This document shows, piece by piece, positions 27,998 to 37,004 of a stretch of 64,000 nucleotides of DNA. How positions within the stretch are numbered: position 1 is the first letter of the stretch; each line of letters opens with the position of its first letter. The notes below the pieces were generated by a model. It had not been told where the DNA came from. It was given only the letters and a program-made list of their open reading frames with translations, and did no database searches. The translations under genes and the position numbers were made by a program. The DNA is from Chryseobacterium sp. FH2 (GTDB lineage: Bacteria; Bacteroidota; Bacteroidia; Flavobacteriales; Weeksellaceae): positions 31,186 through 95,185 of the forward strand of contig NZ_LFNE01000013.1 of the NCBI RefSeq assembly GCF_001045455.1. The letters run 5' to 3'.

Positions 27998-28414
27998 TTA
28001 TTTTTTAAACCTTTCCCATTTTATCAGCATATATTTATCGGCAAACTGAGTAATAATCAATCCGGAATTTTTAATGTTCTCTTCCTGAGCAATGTATTCA
28101 ATTAATTCATTTTGTTTTAAAATTTTATATACAGGATGGAATTCTGAATGAGGAGGTCGTGTAATATTATATTTCTTAATCCATGAGCTGATTGTAACAT
28201 GAGAAACCCCTATAATTCTTTCTATTTCACGGAAACTCAAACCTTCAAGATAAAGTTGCAATGCTTTAGTTACATAGTAATCGTCTATTTGTTTTCCCAA
28301 TTTTTTTACGGTAAAATAATAGTTGCAGTTTTTGCATAGAAAGCGTTGTTTTTCATTAACGATTCCGCTTTTTACGATTTTGTTACTGCTGCATTTTGGA
28401 CAGGTATTTTCCAT
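27998..28414 (-). CDS. InsA-like zinc-ribbon/helix-turn-helix protein
   Basis: This 138-residue protein starts with a C4 zinc ribbon (C5, C8, C27, C30 in CPKC and CKNC), followed by a helix-turn-helix (SFREIERIIGVSHVTISSWI), as in the InsA part of IS1 elements. There is no DDE transposase domain after it and no inverted terminal repeats around it, so it is not a mobile element as it stands. It could be a domesticated DNA-binding protein. It is divergent from the arginine cluster, 160 bases from the GNAT gene. Confidence 0.75.
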   Translation of the reverse strand: MENTCPKCSSNKIVKSGIVNEKQRFLCKNCNYYFTVKKLGKQIDDYYVTKALQLYLEGLSFREIERIIGVSHVTISSWIKKYNITRPPHSEFHPVYKILKQNELIEYIAQEENIKNSGLIITQFADKYMLIKWERFKK

Positions 28415-28520
28415 AACTATATATTTTTAGCAAATATATATCAATTTACCAAAATAATATTTTTTATTAAAGATAAATTTACCTGCGTATCCTGTTTAAA
28501 CAAAAAAAATATCTTTTTAA

Positions 28521-28553
28521 TTTGGTTTTTAAAGTTATTATGTTTTAAATTTG
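28521..28553 (+). promoter_or_regulatory. Promoter of the arginine cluster
   Basis: TAAATTTG (28546-28553) matches the Bacteroidota -7 consensus and TTTG at 28521-28524 is a -33 element at 21-base spacing. The first gene starts 21 bases after the -7 element. Confidence 0.55.
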
Positions 28554-28574
28554 CCAAAAAATTTAGATAAATAA

Positions 28575-29174
28575 ATGGAAATAGAAATTTCCTCATCCAT
28601 ACATTTGATGTATGTGAGCGAAATACAGCAGGAAATGTTTGATTCTGCACAGCGAAGAGGAACGGGAATCGCAAAACGTTCCATAGAATATTTAAGCAAA
28701 AAGATTTCAGAAGGCAATGCTGTAGTAGCCACTGAAGATGGGGAATGGGTGGGCTTCTGTTATATAGAAACCTGGTCACATGGTCAGTTTGTAGCCAACT
28801 CAGGGCTTATCGTTTCACCGAATTTCAGAAACAGGGGGGTGGCAACTTTAATTAAAAATAAAGTTTTCCAATTATCTAGAGAAAAATATCCAACTGCGAA
28901 AGTTTTTGGGCTCACGACAGGTCTTGCCGTGATGAAAATCAATAGTGATTTAGGCTATAAACCGGTAATCTATTCTGAATTGACACAAGACGAAGAATTT
29001 TGGAATGGATGCAGGAATTGTGTGAATTATGAAATTTTAATGAAAAAGGAACGTAAAAACTGCCTTTGCACGGCAATGCTTTTCGTTCCAGATAATAATA
29101 AAGTAAATGGTGTTGTAAATAATCAACCCGAAAATCAATATCAAAATGAGCAAGAAAGTCATCTTAGCGTTTAG
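28575..29174 (+). CDS. GNAT acyltransferase, candidate first enzyme of arginine synthesis
   Basis: This 199-residue GNAT-fold protein has the acetyl-CoA-binding segment SPNFRNRGVATLI (Q/R-x-x-G-x-G/A type) after strand 4 and ends with NYEILMK. It leads an operon with all the later arginine genes, while no argA or argJ is otherwise seen in the cluster. It is therefore a good candidate for the N-acylglutamate synthase. Its last 29 bases overlap argG in another frame, and the final 25 residues are low-complexity (Asn/Gln-rich) and may be dispensable. The acyl group (acetyl or succinyl) cannot be told from the sequence. Confidence 0.8.
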   Translation: MEIEISSSIHLMYVSEIQQEMFDSAQRRGTGIAKRSIEYLSKKISEGNAVVATEDGEWVGFCYIETWSHGQFVANSGLIVSPNFRNRGVATLIKNKVFQLSREKYPTAKVFGLTTGLAVMKINSDLGYKPVIYSELTQDEEFWNGCRNCVNYEILMKKERKNCLCTAMLFVPDNNKVNGVVNNQPENQYQNEQESHLSV

Positions 29175-30342
29175 CGGAGGTTTGGACACCTCTTACTGTG
29201 CGAAATATTTGAGTGAAGCACTTGGATATGAAGTGTATGCAGTAACTGTAAATACCGGAGGTTTTTCTAAAGAAGAAGAAAAAGAGCTTGAGAAAAAAGC
29301 CTTAAATCTTGGGGTAAAAGAATACAGGTGTGTTGATGCTCAGGAAGATTACTACAATTCTTGTGTAAAGTATTTGATTTTTGGTAATGTACTAAAAAAC
29401 AATACATATCCATTATCTGTAAGTGCTGAACGTACCATTCAGGCGCAGGAGATTGCAAAATATGCGATTCAGATCAGTGCTGATGCGATTGCCCACGGAA
29501 GTACGGGAGCGGGAAATGACCAGGTTCGTTTCGATTTAATTTTTCAGGTGATGTGTCCGAATGTGGAAATCATTACGCCGATTCGCGATATGGCACTGTC
29601 CCGTGAGGAGGAAATTGAATTTCTCAAAAATCTCGGATATGAAATGGAATTCCAAAAATCTCAATATTCTGTAAATAAGGGGCTTTGGGGAACTTCAGTT
29701 GGAGGAAAAGAAACACTGACATCAAGAAATTATCTCCCCGAAGAAGCTTTTCCTTCACAAATTAAAGAAACCCAGCCTTCCGAATTGGAAATTGAGTTTA
29801 TAAAAGGTGAGGTTGTCGCGGTAAACGGAGTTCATTTTGAACATTCGGTTTATGCGATTCAAAAAATTGAAGAATTGGCTTCTGCTTACGGAATCGGTCG
29901 TGATATTCATGTGGGGGATACTATTGTAGGAATTAAAGGGCGAGTTGGTTTTGAGGCGGCGGCGGCATCTGTGATTATCAAAGCACATCATTTATTGGAA
30001 AAACATACGCTTTCAAAATACCAGCAGATGATGAAATCCCAATTATCCGACTGGTATGGAAACTGGCTTCACGAAGCACTTTTCTTAGACCCTGTGATGA
30101 GAAATATTGAATCTTTTTTAATTGATTCTCAAAAAAAAGTGAGCGGAAAGGTATTTATAACGCTTCATCCGTATCGATTTGTTTTAAACGGAATTGAATC
30201 AGAACATGACTTAATGTCCGATAAATTTGGAAGCTACGGCGAAGCAAACAGAGCTTGGACAGGCGAAGATGTGAAAGGTTACACGAAAATTGTAAGCAAT
30301 TCTTTAAATATATATCACCAGGTAAACGGAGTGAAAATATGA
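29146..30342 (+). CDS. argG: Argininosuccinate synthase
   Basis: The protein of 398 residues starts MSKKVILAFSGGLDTSYC, with the ATP-pyrophosphatase P-loop SGGLDTS, and continues with AHGSTGAGNDQVRFD, a strongly conserved ArgG segment. It condenses citrulline and aspartate. It is the second gene of the arginine cluster, overlapping the GNAT gene by 29 bases and argC by four bases. The variant belongs to the group common in Bacteroidota, shorter than E. coli ArgG. Confidence 0.95.
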   Translation: MSKKVILAFSGGLDTSYCAKYLSEALGYEVYAVTVNTGGFSKEEEKELEKKALNLGVKEYRCVDAQEDYYNSCVKYLIFGNVLKNNTYPLSVSAERTIQAQEIAKYAIQISADAIAHGSTGAGNDQVRFDLIFQVMCPNVEIITPIRDMALSREEEIEFLKNLGYEMEFQKSQYSVNKGLWGTSVGGKETLTSRNYLPEEAFPSQIKETQPSELEIEFIKGEVVAVNGVHFEHSVYAIQKIEELASAYGIGRDIHVGDTIVGIKGRVGFEAAAASVIIKAHHLLEKHTLSKYQQMMKSQLSDWYGNWLHEALFLDPVMRNIESFLIDSQKKVSGKVFITLHPYRFVLNGIESEHDLMSDKFGSYGEANRAWTGEDVKGYTKIVSNSLNIYHQVNGVKI

Positions 30343-31301
30343 AGGCGGTAGGAATAATAGGTGCCAACGGTTACACAGGAAGCGAACTGGTACGTCTGCT
30401 GGCTTTTCATCCCAATGTGTCTTTGAGTTTTTTATATAGTCGTTCAAATTCGGGGGCGAAGATTTCAGATTTGTACCCGGATTTAACGGCGATTTGTGAA
30501 ATGGTTTTAACTGATAAATCTGAAGATGTAGATATTCTTTTTTTATGTCTTCCTCACAAAGAAAGTCAGAATTGGCTGACTCAAAATACCGTAAAAGATG
30601 AAACGTTAGTTATTGATTTAGGAAATGATTTTCGTTTGAATGGAAGTTTGGGAAACAGAAATTTTATCTATGGATTACCTGAAATCAACAAAAAACAACT
30701 TCTAGGAGCAAAAAGTATTGCAAATCCGGGATGTTTTGCAACAGCGATTCAGTTAGCTTTGCTTCCATTAGCTGAAAAAGGTTTGTTGAATGAAGTGTAT
30801 ACAACGGGAATCACCGGTTCTACGGGAGCAGGTCAGTCTTTACAGTCAACAACGCATTTCACTTGGAGGAATGATAATATTTCGGCGTATAAAACTTTGA
30901 CACATCAGCATGTCGATGAGGTTTTACAGCAGTTAATTTCTTTTAATACTAATGAAATCAGTCTGAATTTTGTTCCATGGAGAGGAGATTTTGCGAGAGG
31001 GATTTTTACGAGTTCCACAATGAAAACAAATTTAGAACTTTCAGATATCAATCAATTGTATCAGGATTTTTATGCAGATGAGCCTTTTGTAAAGGTAAGC
31101 GAGAAAGCAATTGATTTAAAACAGGTTGTCAATACCAATCGCTGTGTGATTCATATAGAAAAGAGTGGAAATGTTGCGGTTATTCACTCAGCGATTGACA
31201 ATTTGTTGAAAGGAGCTTCGGGACAGGCTGTACAAAACATGAATATTGCGATGGGTTGGGCAGAAAATTCAGGATTGAATTTAAAACCAATTGCGTTTTA
31301 A
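30339..31301 (+). CDS. argC: N-acyl-gamma-glutamyl-phosphate reductase
   Basis: The start at 30339 overlaps the argG stop by four bases (ATGA); a longer frame from 30255 lies inside argG and lacks family similarity. The 320-residue enzyme has the NADP-binding segment GIIGANGYTGSELVRLL and the catalytic cysteine in ANPGCFATA. It reduces the acylated gamma-glutamyl phosphate to the semialdehyde. It precedes argD by 87 bases of AT-rich DNA that carries no clear signal. Confidence 0.95.
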   Translation: MKAVGIIGANGYTGSELVRLLAFHPNVSLSFLYSRSNSGAKISDLYPDLTAICEMVLTDKSEDVDILFLCLPHKESQNWLTQNTVKDETLVIDLGNDFRLNGSLGNRNFIYGLPEINKKQLLGAKSIANPGCFATAIQLALLPLAEKGLLNEVYTTGITGSTGAGQSLQSTTHFTWRNDNISAYKTLTHQHVDEVLQQLISFNTNEISLNFVPWRGDFARGIFTSSTMKTNLELSDINQLYQDFYADEPFVKVSEKAIDLKQVVNTNRCVIHIEKSGNVAVIHSAIDNLLKGASGQAVQNMNIAMGWAENSGLNLKPIAF

Positions 31302-31388
31302 ATGTGAATAGTCAATAATTTAATCGTGAATTTTTAAAATTTGAATCCCGAATCCAGCAATTATCAACCAGAAACCATCAACTAAAAA

Positions 31389-32528
31389 ATGAATTTATTC
31401 AACGTATATCCGTTATTTAATATAAATCCAATTAAAGCCCAAGGTTCTTTTCTTTGGGACGATAAAGGAGAAAAATATCTCGATTTTTATGGAGGTCATG
31501 CTGTAATTTCTATCGGACATAACCATCCGCATTATCAAAATAAACTAAAAGAACAATTAGAGAAAATATCTTTCTATTCAAACTCGGTTCAGAATGAATT
31601 GCAAACTGAACTGGCTGAAAAATTAGGAAAACTTTCCGGTTTGGAAGATTACAGTTTGTTTCTGTGTAATTCAGGAGCCGAAGCAAACGAAAATGCTTTA
31701 AAACTGGCTTCTTTTCACAACGGGAAAAAGAAAGTGCTGTATTTTTCAGGTTCGTTTCATGGAAGAACTTCTGCAGCCGTTTCTGTAACAGATAATCCTA
31801 AAATTGTTGCTCCGGTCAATTATGACGAAAGATTCATCAAATCAGAATGGAATAATCTCGAACAGCTTGAAGAAATTTTTGAAAATCAGGGAAATGAAAT
31901 TTCATCCGTAATTATCGAAGGAATTCAGGGAGTTGGAGGAATTATGATTCCAACGGTTGAATTTTTAACTAAAATCAAAAATTTATGTAAAAAATATAAT
32001 GCGGTTTTGATTTTGGATGAAGTTCAGTCAGGTTACGGAAGAAGCGGATATTTCTTTGCCCATCAGGAATTTGGAATTGAAGCCGATATCATTACAACGG
32101 CAAAAGGAATGGGAAATGGATTTCCGATTGGTGGTGTTTTGATTCATCCAAAATTTCAGGCAAGCAACGGATTATTGGGAACAACTTTCGGGGGGAATCA
32201 CTTGGCCTGTGTTGCTGCGATTGCTGTACTGGATGTTATGAAAGATGAGAATCTCATCGAAAATGCTCAAAAAATGGGAGAGTATATTGAAAATAAAATT
32301 AAAGATTTTCCACATATTAAAACCATCCGAAGGAAAGGCTTGATGATTGGAATTGAGCTAGACAGGGATTGCTCAGAAGTGAGGAACAGTCTGTTATACA
32401 ATCATCATATTTTCACAGGAAACTCCAATGATAAGGCTGTGTTGAGGATTCTTCCGGCGCTTAACATTAAAAAAGAAGAAACCGATATATTCATTGGTGC
32501 TTTGAAATCTGTTTTAGAAAATCTTTAA
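31389..32528 (+). CDS. argD: Acetyl/succinylornithine aminotransferase
   Basis: The 379-residue PLP enzyme of aminotransferase class III has the PLP lysine K239 in TTAKGMGNGFPIGG, GSFHGRTSAAVSVTD in the cofactor cradle and ILDEVQSGYGRSGYFF before the lysine. It converts the acylated semialdehyde to N-acylornithine. In organisms with ArgF' the substrate may be succinylated. It is 12 bases upstream of argF'. The short C-terminal region agrees with Bacteroidota ArgD. Confidence 0.93.
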   Translation: MNLFNVYPLFNINPIKAQGSFLWDDKGEKYLDFYGGHAVISIGHNHPHYQNKLKEQLEKISFYSNSVQNELQTELAEKLGKLSGLEDYSLFLCNSGAEANENALKLASFHNGKKKVLYFSGSFHGRTSAAVSVTDNPKIVAPVNYDERFIKSEWNNLEQLEEIFENQGNEISSVIIEGIQGVGGIMIPTVEFLTKIKNLCKKYNAVLILDEVQSGYGRSGYFFAHQEFGIEADIITTAKGMGNGFPIGGVLIHPKFQASNGLLGTTFGGNHLACVAAIAVLDVMKDENLIENAQKMGEYIENKIKDFPHIKTIRRKGLMIGIELDRDCSEVRNSLLYNHHIFTGNSNDKAVLRILPALNIKKEETDIFIGALKSVLENL

Positions 32529-32540
32529 AATTAATTCAAA

Positions 32541-33503
32541 ATGAAAAAATTTACCTCTGTAAGTGATGTTGAAAACTTACAGGAAATCATAAATAAAGCT
32601 TTACAAATTAAAGAGAATCCTCTTTCGGAAACCGAGAAAGGAAAAGGAAAAACAATAGGACTTGTCTTTTTAAACTCAAGTTTGAGAACCCGTTTGAGCA
32701 GCCAGATTGCAGCACAAAATTTAGGATTAAATGTGTTGACGTTAAATGCAGCACAAGAAGCTTGGAACTTAGAATTCACAGACGGAGCTGTAATGAACGG
32801 TGGTACCGTAGAACATATTAAAGATGCCATCGAAGTATTGAATCAATATTGCGATATTATTGCAGTTCGTTGTTTTGCAGGAATGAAAAGCAAGGAAGAT
32901 GATGTGAATGAAAGCATTTTAAGTCAGTTTGAGCAACATGCAAAAGTTCCTGTTATTTCTCTGGAATCGGCAACACGTCACCCTTTGCAAAGCTTGGCAG
33001 ACTGTATCACGATTACCGAAAGCTGGAAAGAAGAAAGTAAGCCGAAAGTGGTGTTAACCTGGGCACCTCACATCAAACCGATTGCTCATGCGGTTGGAAA
33101 TTCTTTTGCAGAATGGATGCAGGAAATGGATGTTGAGCTGGTAATTGCCAATCCTGAAGGCTATGATTTGGATAAAAACTTTACAAAAGACGTAAAAGTA
33201 GTTCATAATCAGGATGAAGCATTGAAAGATGCAGATTTTATTTATGTGAAAAACTGGTCATCTTTTGATGATTATGCAGCAATGCCTGAAGTGAAAGAAA
33301 ACTGGATGTTAACGAATGAAAAATTAGCCAATACCAATCAGGCAAAAGTGATGCATTGTCTTCCTGTTCGCCGAAATGTAGAACTAAGTGATGAGGTAAT
33401 GGATGGGGAAAACTCTATCATTTATCAACAGGCAAAAAACCGGATTTTCTCGGCTCAGGCTGTTTTTTCTGAAATTTTAGATGGAATTAATACAAATAAT
33501 TAA
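32541..33503 (+). CDS. argF': N-acylornithine carbamoyltransferase (ArgF' type)
   Basis: The 320-residue transcarbamylase has the carbamoyl-phosphate motif NSSLRTRLS, ATRHPLQSLAD, TWAPHIKPIAHAV and HCLPVRRN, matching the Bacteroidota ArgF' family (succinylornithine transcarbamylase of B. fragilis, acetylornithine transcarbamylase of Xanthomonas). Ordinary ornithine transcarbamylase lacks these. It therefore acts on acylated ornithine. The residue that discriminates between succinyl and acetyl substrates (Pro90 or Glu92 in the two studied enzymes) is Val90 here (in NGGTVEH), so the preferred acyl group is uncertain. argB starts four bases later. Confidence 0.93.
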   Translation: MKKFTSVSDVENLQEIINKALQIKENPLSETEKGKGKTIGLVFLNSSLRTRLSSQIAAQNLGLNVLTLNAAQEAWNLEFTDGAVMNGGTVEHIKDAIEVLNQYCDIIAVRCFAGMKSKEDDVNESILSQFEQHAKVPVISLESATRHPLQSLADCITITESWKEESKPKVVLTWAPHIKPIAHAVGNSFAEWMQEMDVELVIANPEGYDLDKNFTKDVKVVHNQDEALKDADFIYVKNWSSFDDYAAMPEVKENWMLTNEKLANTNQAKVMHCLPVRRNVELSDEVMDGENSIIYQQAKNRIFSAQAVFSEILDGINTNN

Positions 33504-33506
33504 ATC

Positions 33507-34301
33507 ATGCAAGAAAAGCTTTTTGTTGTGAAAATCGGCGGTGCTTTAATTGATGATGATGAATTATTGAACGAATTTCTGGAGCAATTTTCTAATATTA
33601 AGGAAAAGAAAATTCTGGTTCACGGTGGCGGAAAATTAGCAACTACTTTGGCTGATAAATTGGGTGTTGAGCAAAAAATGATCAGCGGACGAAGAATCAC
33701 GGATAAAGAAACTTTGGATATTGTGACGATGGTATATGCAGGAGGAATTAATAAAAATATTGTGGCAAAACTTCAGCAGAAAAAATGCAAAGCAATAGGT
33801 TTTTCGGGAGCTGATGCGAATTTAATTAAAGCTAAAAAAAGAGAACACGCAGAGATTGATTTCGGTTTTGTGGGAGATATTACTGAGAAAAGTGTGAACA
33901 GAAAACTGATTTCAAAGTTGCTTAAACTTGAATTGGTTCCTGTGTTTTCTGCAATCACTCACGATAAAAAAGGAAATCTTTTCAATACCAATGCAGATAC
34001 CATTGCATCAGTGATTGCTCAGGCTTTATCTTCAAAATATGATGTTGAACTATTGTATTGTTTTGATAAAAAGGGTGTTTTGGAAGATATCGAGAATCCT
34101 GAGTCTGTCATCAAAAATATTACCGAAGATGAATTTTCAACATTGAAAAGTGAAGGAAAATTGCATAAAGGGATTTTGCCTAAGCTGGAAAATGCTCTTG
34201 GAGCGGTAAAAAATAATGTAAATAAGGTATTCTTAATAAAAGAAACTGAACTTAAAAGCCATATAGAAAGCCATCATGCAGGAACTGAAATCTGTTTATA
34301 G
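33507..34301 (+). CDS. argB: N-acylglutamate kinase
   Basis: The 264-residue amino acid kinase has the ATP-binding start VKIGGALIDDDELL, the HGGGK turn and GADANLIKA in the substrate region. It phosphorylates N-acylglutamate, the second step of the pathway. It starts three bases after argF' and its last 26 bases overlap argE, which indicates strong coupling. Some arginine-feedback residues of hexameric NAGK are not obvious, so regulation is unclear. Confidence 0.93.
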   Translation: MQEKLFVVKIGGALIDDDELLNEFLEQFSNIKEKKILVHGGGKLATTLADKLGVEQKMISGRRITDKETLDIVTMVYAGGINKNIVAKLQQKKCKAIGFSGADANLIKAKKREHAEIDFGFVGDITEKSVNRKLISKLLKLELVPVFSAITHDKKGNLFNTNADTIASVIAQALSSKYDVELLYCFDKKGVLEDIENPESVIKNITEDEFSTLKSEGKLHKGILPKLENALGAVKNNVNKVFLIKETELKSHIESHHAGTEICL

Positions 34302-35358
34302 TAAAGAAGAATTACTGAATAACGCAGTTGAATTATTGACGAAGCTGATTGAAATTCCATCATTCAGTAAAGATGAATTTAACACATCTTTAGAGATTGA
34401 AAATTTTTTCAAAAAACATCAGATTCCTACCAAACGTTTTAAAAATAACATTTGGGCCGTGAATAAAAATTTTGATGTTTTCAAGCCGTCGATTTTACTG
34501 AATACGCATCATGACACCGTAAAACCCAACAAAGCGTATACGTTAGACCCGTTTTTGCCGATTGAAAAAGATGGAAAATTATTCGGATTGGGAAGTAATG
34601 ATGCGGGAGCTTCTTTGGTTTCGATGGCGCAGGTTTTTTTATATTTTTATGATAAAGAAGATTTACAATATAATTTAGTTATTGCTTTGACGGCAGAGGA
34701 GGAGATTTCAGGTTTTGACGGAATTGAAGCTTTATTTCCCCAGTTACCAAATATCGAGCTTGCTATTGTAGGGGAACCAACGCAGATGAATCTGGCGATT
34801 GCGGAAAAAGGACTTTTGGTCATAGACGGGGAAATGAAAGGCACTCCTTCTCACGCCGCTCATCCTAATGCTGATAACTCAATTGTAAAATGTATGGAAG
34901 ATTTGCGGAATATCTTAAACTTCAAATTTCCGAAAGTTTCAGATTATTTGGGTGAAGTTAAAATTACGTTGTCAGGAATTCATGCCGGAGTTCAGCATAA
35001 TGTAGTTCCGGAATCATGTGCTTTTACGCTGGATGTGAGAGTTACCGATGAATATTCCAATAAAGAAGCATTTGAAATTATCCAGTCTCAGATGAAATCA
35101 AAATTAACAGCAAGATCTTTCAGGTTAAATTCCTCAAAAATTGAACTGGAACATCCGTTTGTACAGGCAGGACTGGAAATTGGGAGGATAACTTATGGTT
35201 CACCAACATCATCCGACCAGGCTATTATTCCTTGCATATCAGTGAAAATCGGTCCGGGTGACAGCAGGCGATCGCACACTGCGGATGAGTATATATATAT
35301 AGATGAAATAAAAGAGGGAATTGAGATTTATATCCAAATCCTTGAAAAAGTTTTATAA
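34276..35358 (+). CDS. argE: N-acylornithine/N-acylcitrulline deacylase, M20 family
   Basis: This 360-residue metallopeptidase-like hydrolase has NTHHDTVKP (metal ligand His and Asp), GLGSNDAGASLVSM and TAEEEISG (general-base glutamate), all typical of M20/ArgE proteins. In an ArgF' pathway it removes the acyl group from N-acylcitrulline (or acylornithine). It starts within argB with a 26-base overlap. A 334-base gap, with a palindromic element, follows before argH. Confidence 0.93.
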   Translation: MQELKSVYSKEELLNNAVELLTKLIEIPSFSKDEFNTSLEIENFFKKHQIPTKRFKNNIWAVNKNFDVFKPSILLNTHHDTVKPNKAYTLDPFLPIEKDGKLFGLGSNDAGASLVSMAQVFLYFYDKEDLQYNLVIALTAEEEISGFDGIEALFPQLPNIELAIVGEPTQMNLAIAEKGLLVIDGEMKGTPSHAAHPNADNSIVKCMEDLRNILNFKFPKVSDYLGEVKITLSGIHAGVQHNVVPESCAFTLDVRVTDEYSNKEAFEIIQSQMKSKLTARSFRLNSSKIELEHPFVQAGLEIGRITYGSPTSSDQAIIPCISVKIGPGDSRRSHTADEYIYIDEIKEGIEIYIQILEKVL

Positions 35359-35520
35359 AACGAATGCGAGACAATGTTGAATTCGTGCAAGATTTAGAAT
35401 TTTTAGAATTTATTTTTATCGAAAGTTTCCAGTCTTGAATTTTTGCTTGTTTTGTTTGACTACGTCGAATCTTCGATTTCAAGGCAAAAGTAAAGCATTT
35501 GATTTTAATTTGTTTTTAAT

Positions 35521-35667
35521 GTTTTGACCTTACTCAGCAGGCGATGAAGTTTGAATATTTTTAATAAAGATTTATGCAAAAGTTTAAATTAAAAATGAAA
35601 GGCTTTAAAAAGTGGAGATGTTTAAAGTTACAGAAATAATAAGGATGCCCTGCTGAGTTGTCAAAAC
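35521..35667. repeat. 147-bp element with inverted ends between argE and argH
   Basis: The left end GTTTTGAC and ACTCAGCAGG (35521-35541) is mirrored by CCTGCTGAGT and GTCAAAAC (35649-35667), with one small mismatch zone. The 107 bases between them are AT-rich and carry only a 21-codon lysine-rich ORF (35574-35639) that I do not call. The rest of this 334-base gap holds nothing else. It looks like a miniature inverted-repeat element or a long-range RNA hairpin in the arginine mRNA. Confidence 0.6.
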
Positions 35668-35692
35668 AAACTCAATTTTTAAAGAAAGAAAT

Positions 35693-36997
35693 ATGAAAAA
35701 AATATGGCAGAAGGATAACCTGGCCACCAATATATTAGTGAATAAATTTACAGTGGGAAAAGATCTTGATTTTGATGAACGTTTAGCAAAATATGATGTT
35801 AAAGGTTCGATGGCGCACTGTAAAATGTTGGCAGAAGCTGGAATTATTTCCAGTGAAGAATCAGGACAGATGTTGTCTGTTTTGACGGAGATTTTAAAAG
35901 AAATAGAGCACGGAACTTTTGAAATTGATAAAAATGCGGAGGATATTCATTCGCAGGTTGAGTCTATTTTAATTGAAAAATTAGGCGATACAGGGAAGAA
36001 AATTCATACGGCAAGATCTCGTAATGACCAGGTTTTGTTGGATATAAAATTATATTTGCTAGATGAAATCCGTGATATTACAGTTTTAACGGATGCATTC
36101 TTTCAGATATTAATTAATCTGGCGGAACAACATAAAAATGTTTTGCTGCCCGGATACACCCACTTGCAGATTGCAATGCCTTCATCGTTCGGATTGTGGT
36201 TTGGAGCCTATGCCGAAGCGTTGTTAGATGATGTCGAAATGCTTTTCTCGGTTAAAAATATCATTAATAAAAATCCATTGGGTTCAGCGGCAGGGTATGG
36301 TTCGTCTTTCCCGATTGACCGTGAGAGTACGACCTATAACTTAGGCTTTCAATCGATGAATTATAATTCCGTTTATGCCCAAATGACGCGTGGAAAATCA
36401 GAAAAAATGTTGTCGATGGCAATGGCGACTTTGGCGGGAACGTTGGGGAAATTTGCATATGATGTTTGTCTATATTTAAGCCAAAATTTTGATTTTATCA
36501 GCTTTCCAAAGGAGTTTACAACGGGGAGCAGCATTATGCCTCATAAGAAAAACCCTGATATTTTTGAATTGGTTCGTGCGCGTTGCAACAGAATTCAGTC
36601 GTTGCCGAATGAGTTTATTTTGTTGACGAATAATCTTCCGTCAGGTTATCACCGAGATATGCAGCTGACAAAAGAAATTCTTTTCCCGGCAATTGATTCA
36701 TTAAAAGAATGTTTGGAGATTTTAAATTATACGTTGCCGAATATTCAGGTGAAGGACGGAATTTTGGAGGATGAAAAGTATACATATCTTTTCAGTGTAG
36801 AGAAAATCAATGAGGAGGTGAAAAATGGAAGTTCATTCCGTGATGCGTATGTGAAAGTCGGGCAGGAGATTGAGAACAATAACTTTGATTTTGAAATAAA
36901 AAATCTAAGTCATACTCACCAGGGAAGTATTGGCAATCTTTGTCTGGATAAAGTAGAATATCAGTTTAATAAACTTAAAAATAAATTATTGGGTTGA
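35693..36997 (+). CDS. argH: Argininosuccinate lyase
   Basis: The 434-residue enzyme of the fumarase/aspartase superfamily has HTARSRNDQV, PGYTHLQIAMP and the signature GSSIMPHKKNPD, so it splits argininosuccinate into arginine and fumarate. Length is normal. It follows the palindromic element after argE and ends the arginine gene series. It is convergent with the Lrp-type regulator. Confidence 0.96.
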   Translation: MKKIWQKDNLATNILVNKFTVGKDLDFDERLAKYDVKGSMAHCKMLAEAGIISSEESGQMLSVLTEILKEIEHGTFEIDKNAEDIHSQVESILIEKLGDTGKKIHTARSRNDQVLLDIKLYLLDEIRDITVLTDAFFQILINLAEQHKNVLLPGYTHLQIAMPSSFGLWFGAYAEALLDDVEMLFSVKNIINKNPLGSAAGYGSSFPIDRESTTYNLGFQSMNYNSVYAQMTRGKSEKMLSMAMATLAGTLGKFAYDVCLYLSQNFDFISFPKEFTTGSSIMPHKKNPDIFELVRARCNRIQSLPNEFILLTNNLPSGYHRDMQLTKEILFPAIDSLKECLEILNYTLPNIQVKDGILEDEKYTYLFSVEKINEEVKNGSSFRDAYVKVGQEIENNNFDFEIKNLSHTHQGSIGNLCLDKVEYQFNKLKNKLLG

Positions 36998-37004
36998 TTT
37001 TTAA

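Noticed and set aside
27998..28414. An active IS1-type insertion sequence
   Set aside because: No InsB/DDE part, no inverted terminal repeats and no target duplication are visible around it.
35574..35639. A 21-codon ORF rich in lysine inside the argE-argH inverted repeat
   Set aside because: Its length and composition are expected by chance in AT-rich DNA and no start signal stands out. I left it as a note in the repeat entry and did not call a gene.
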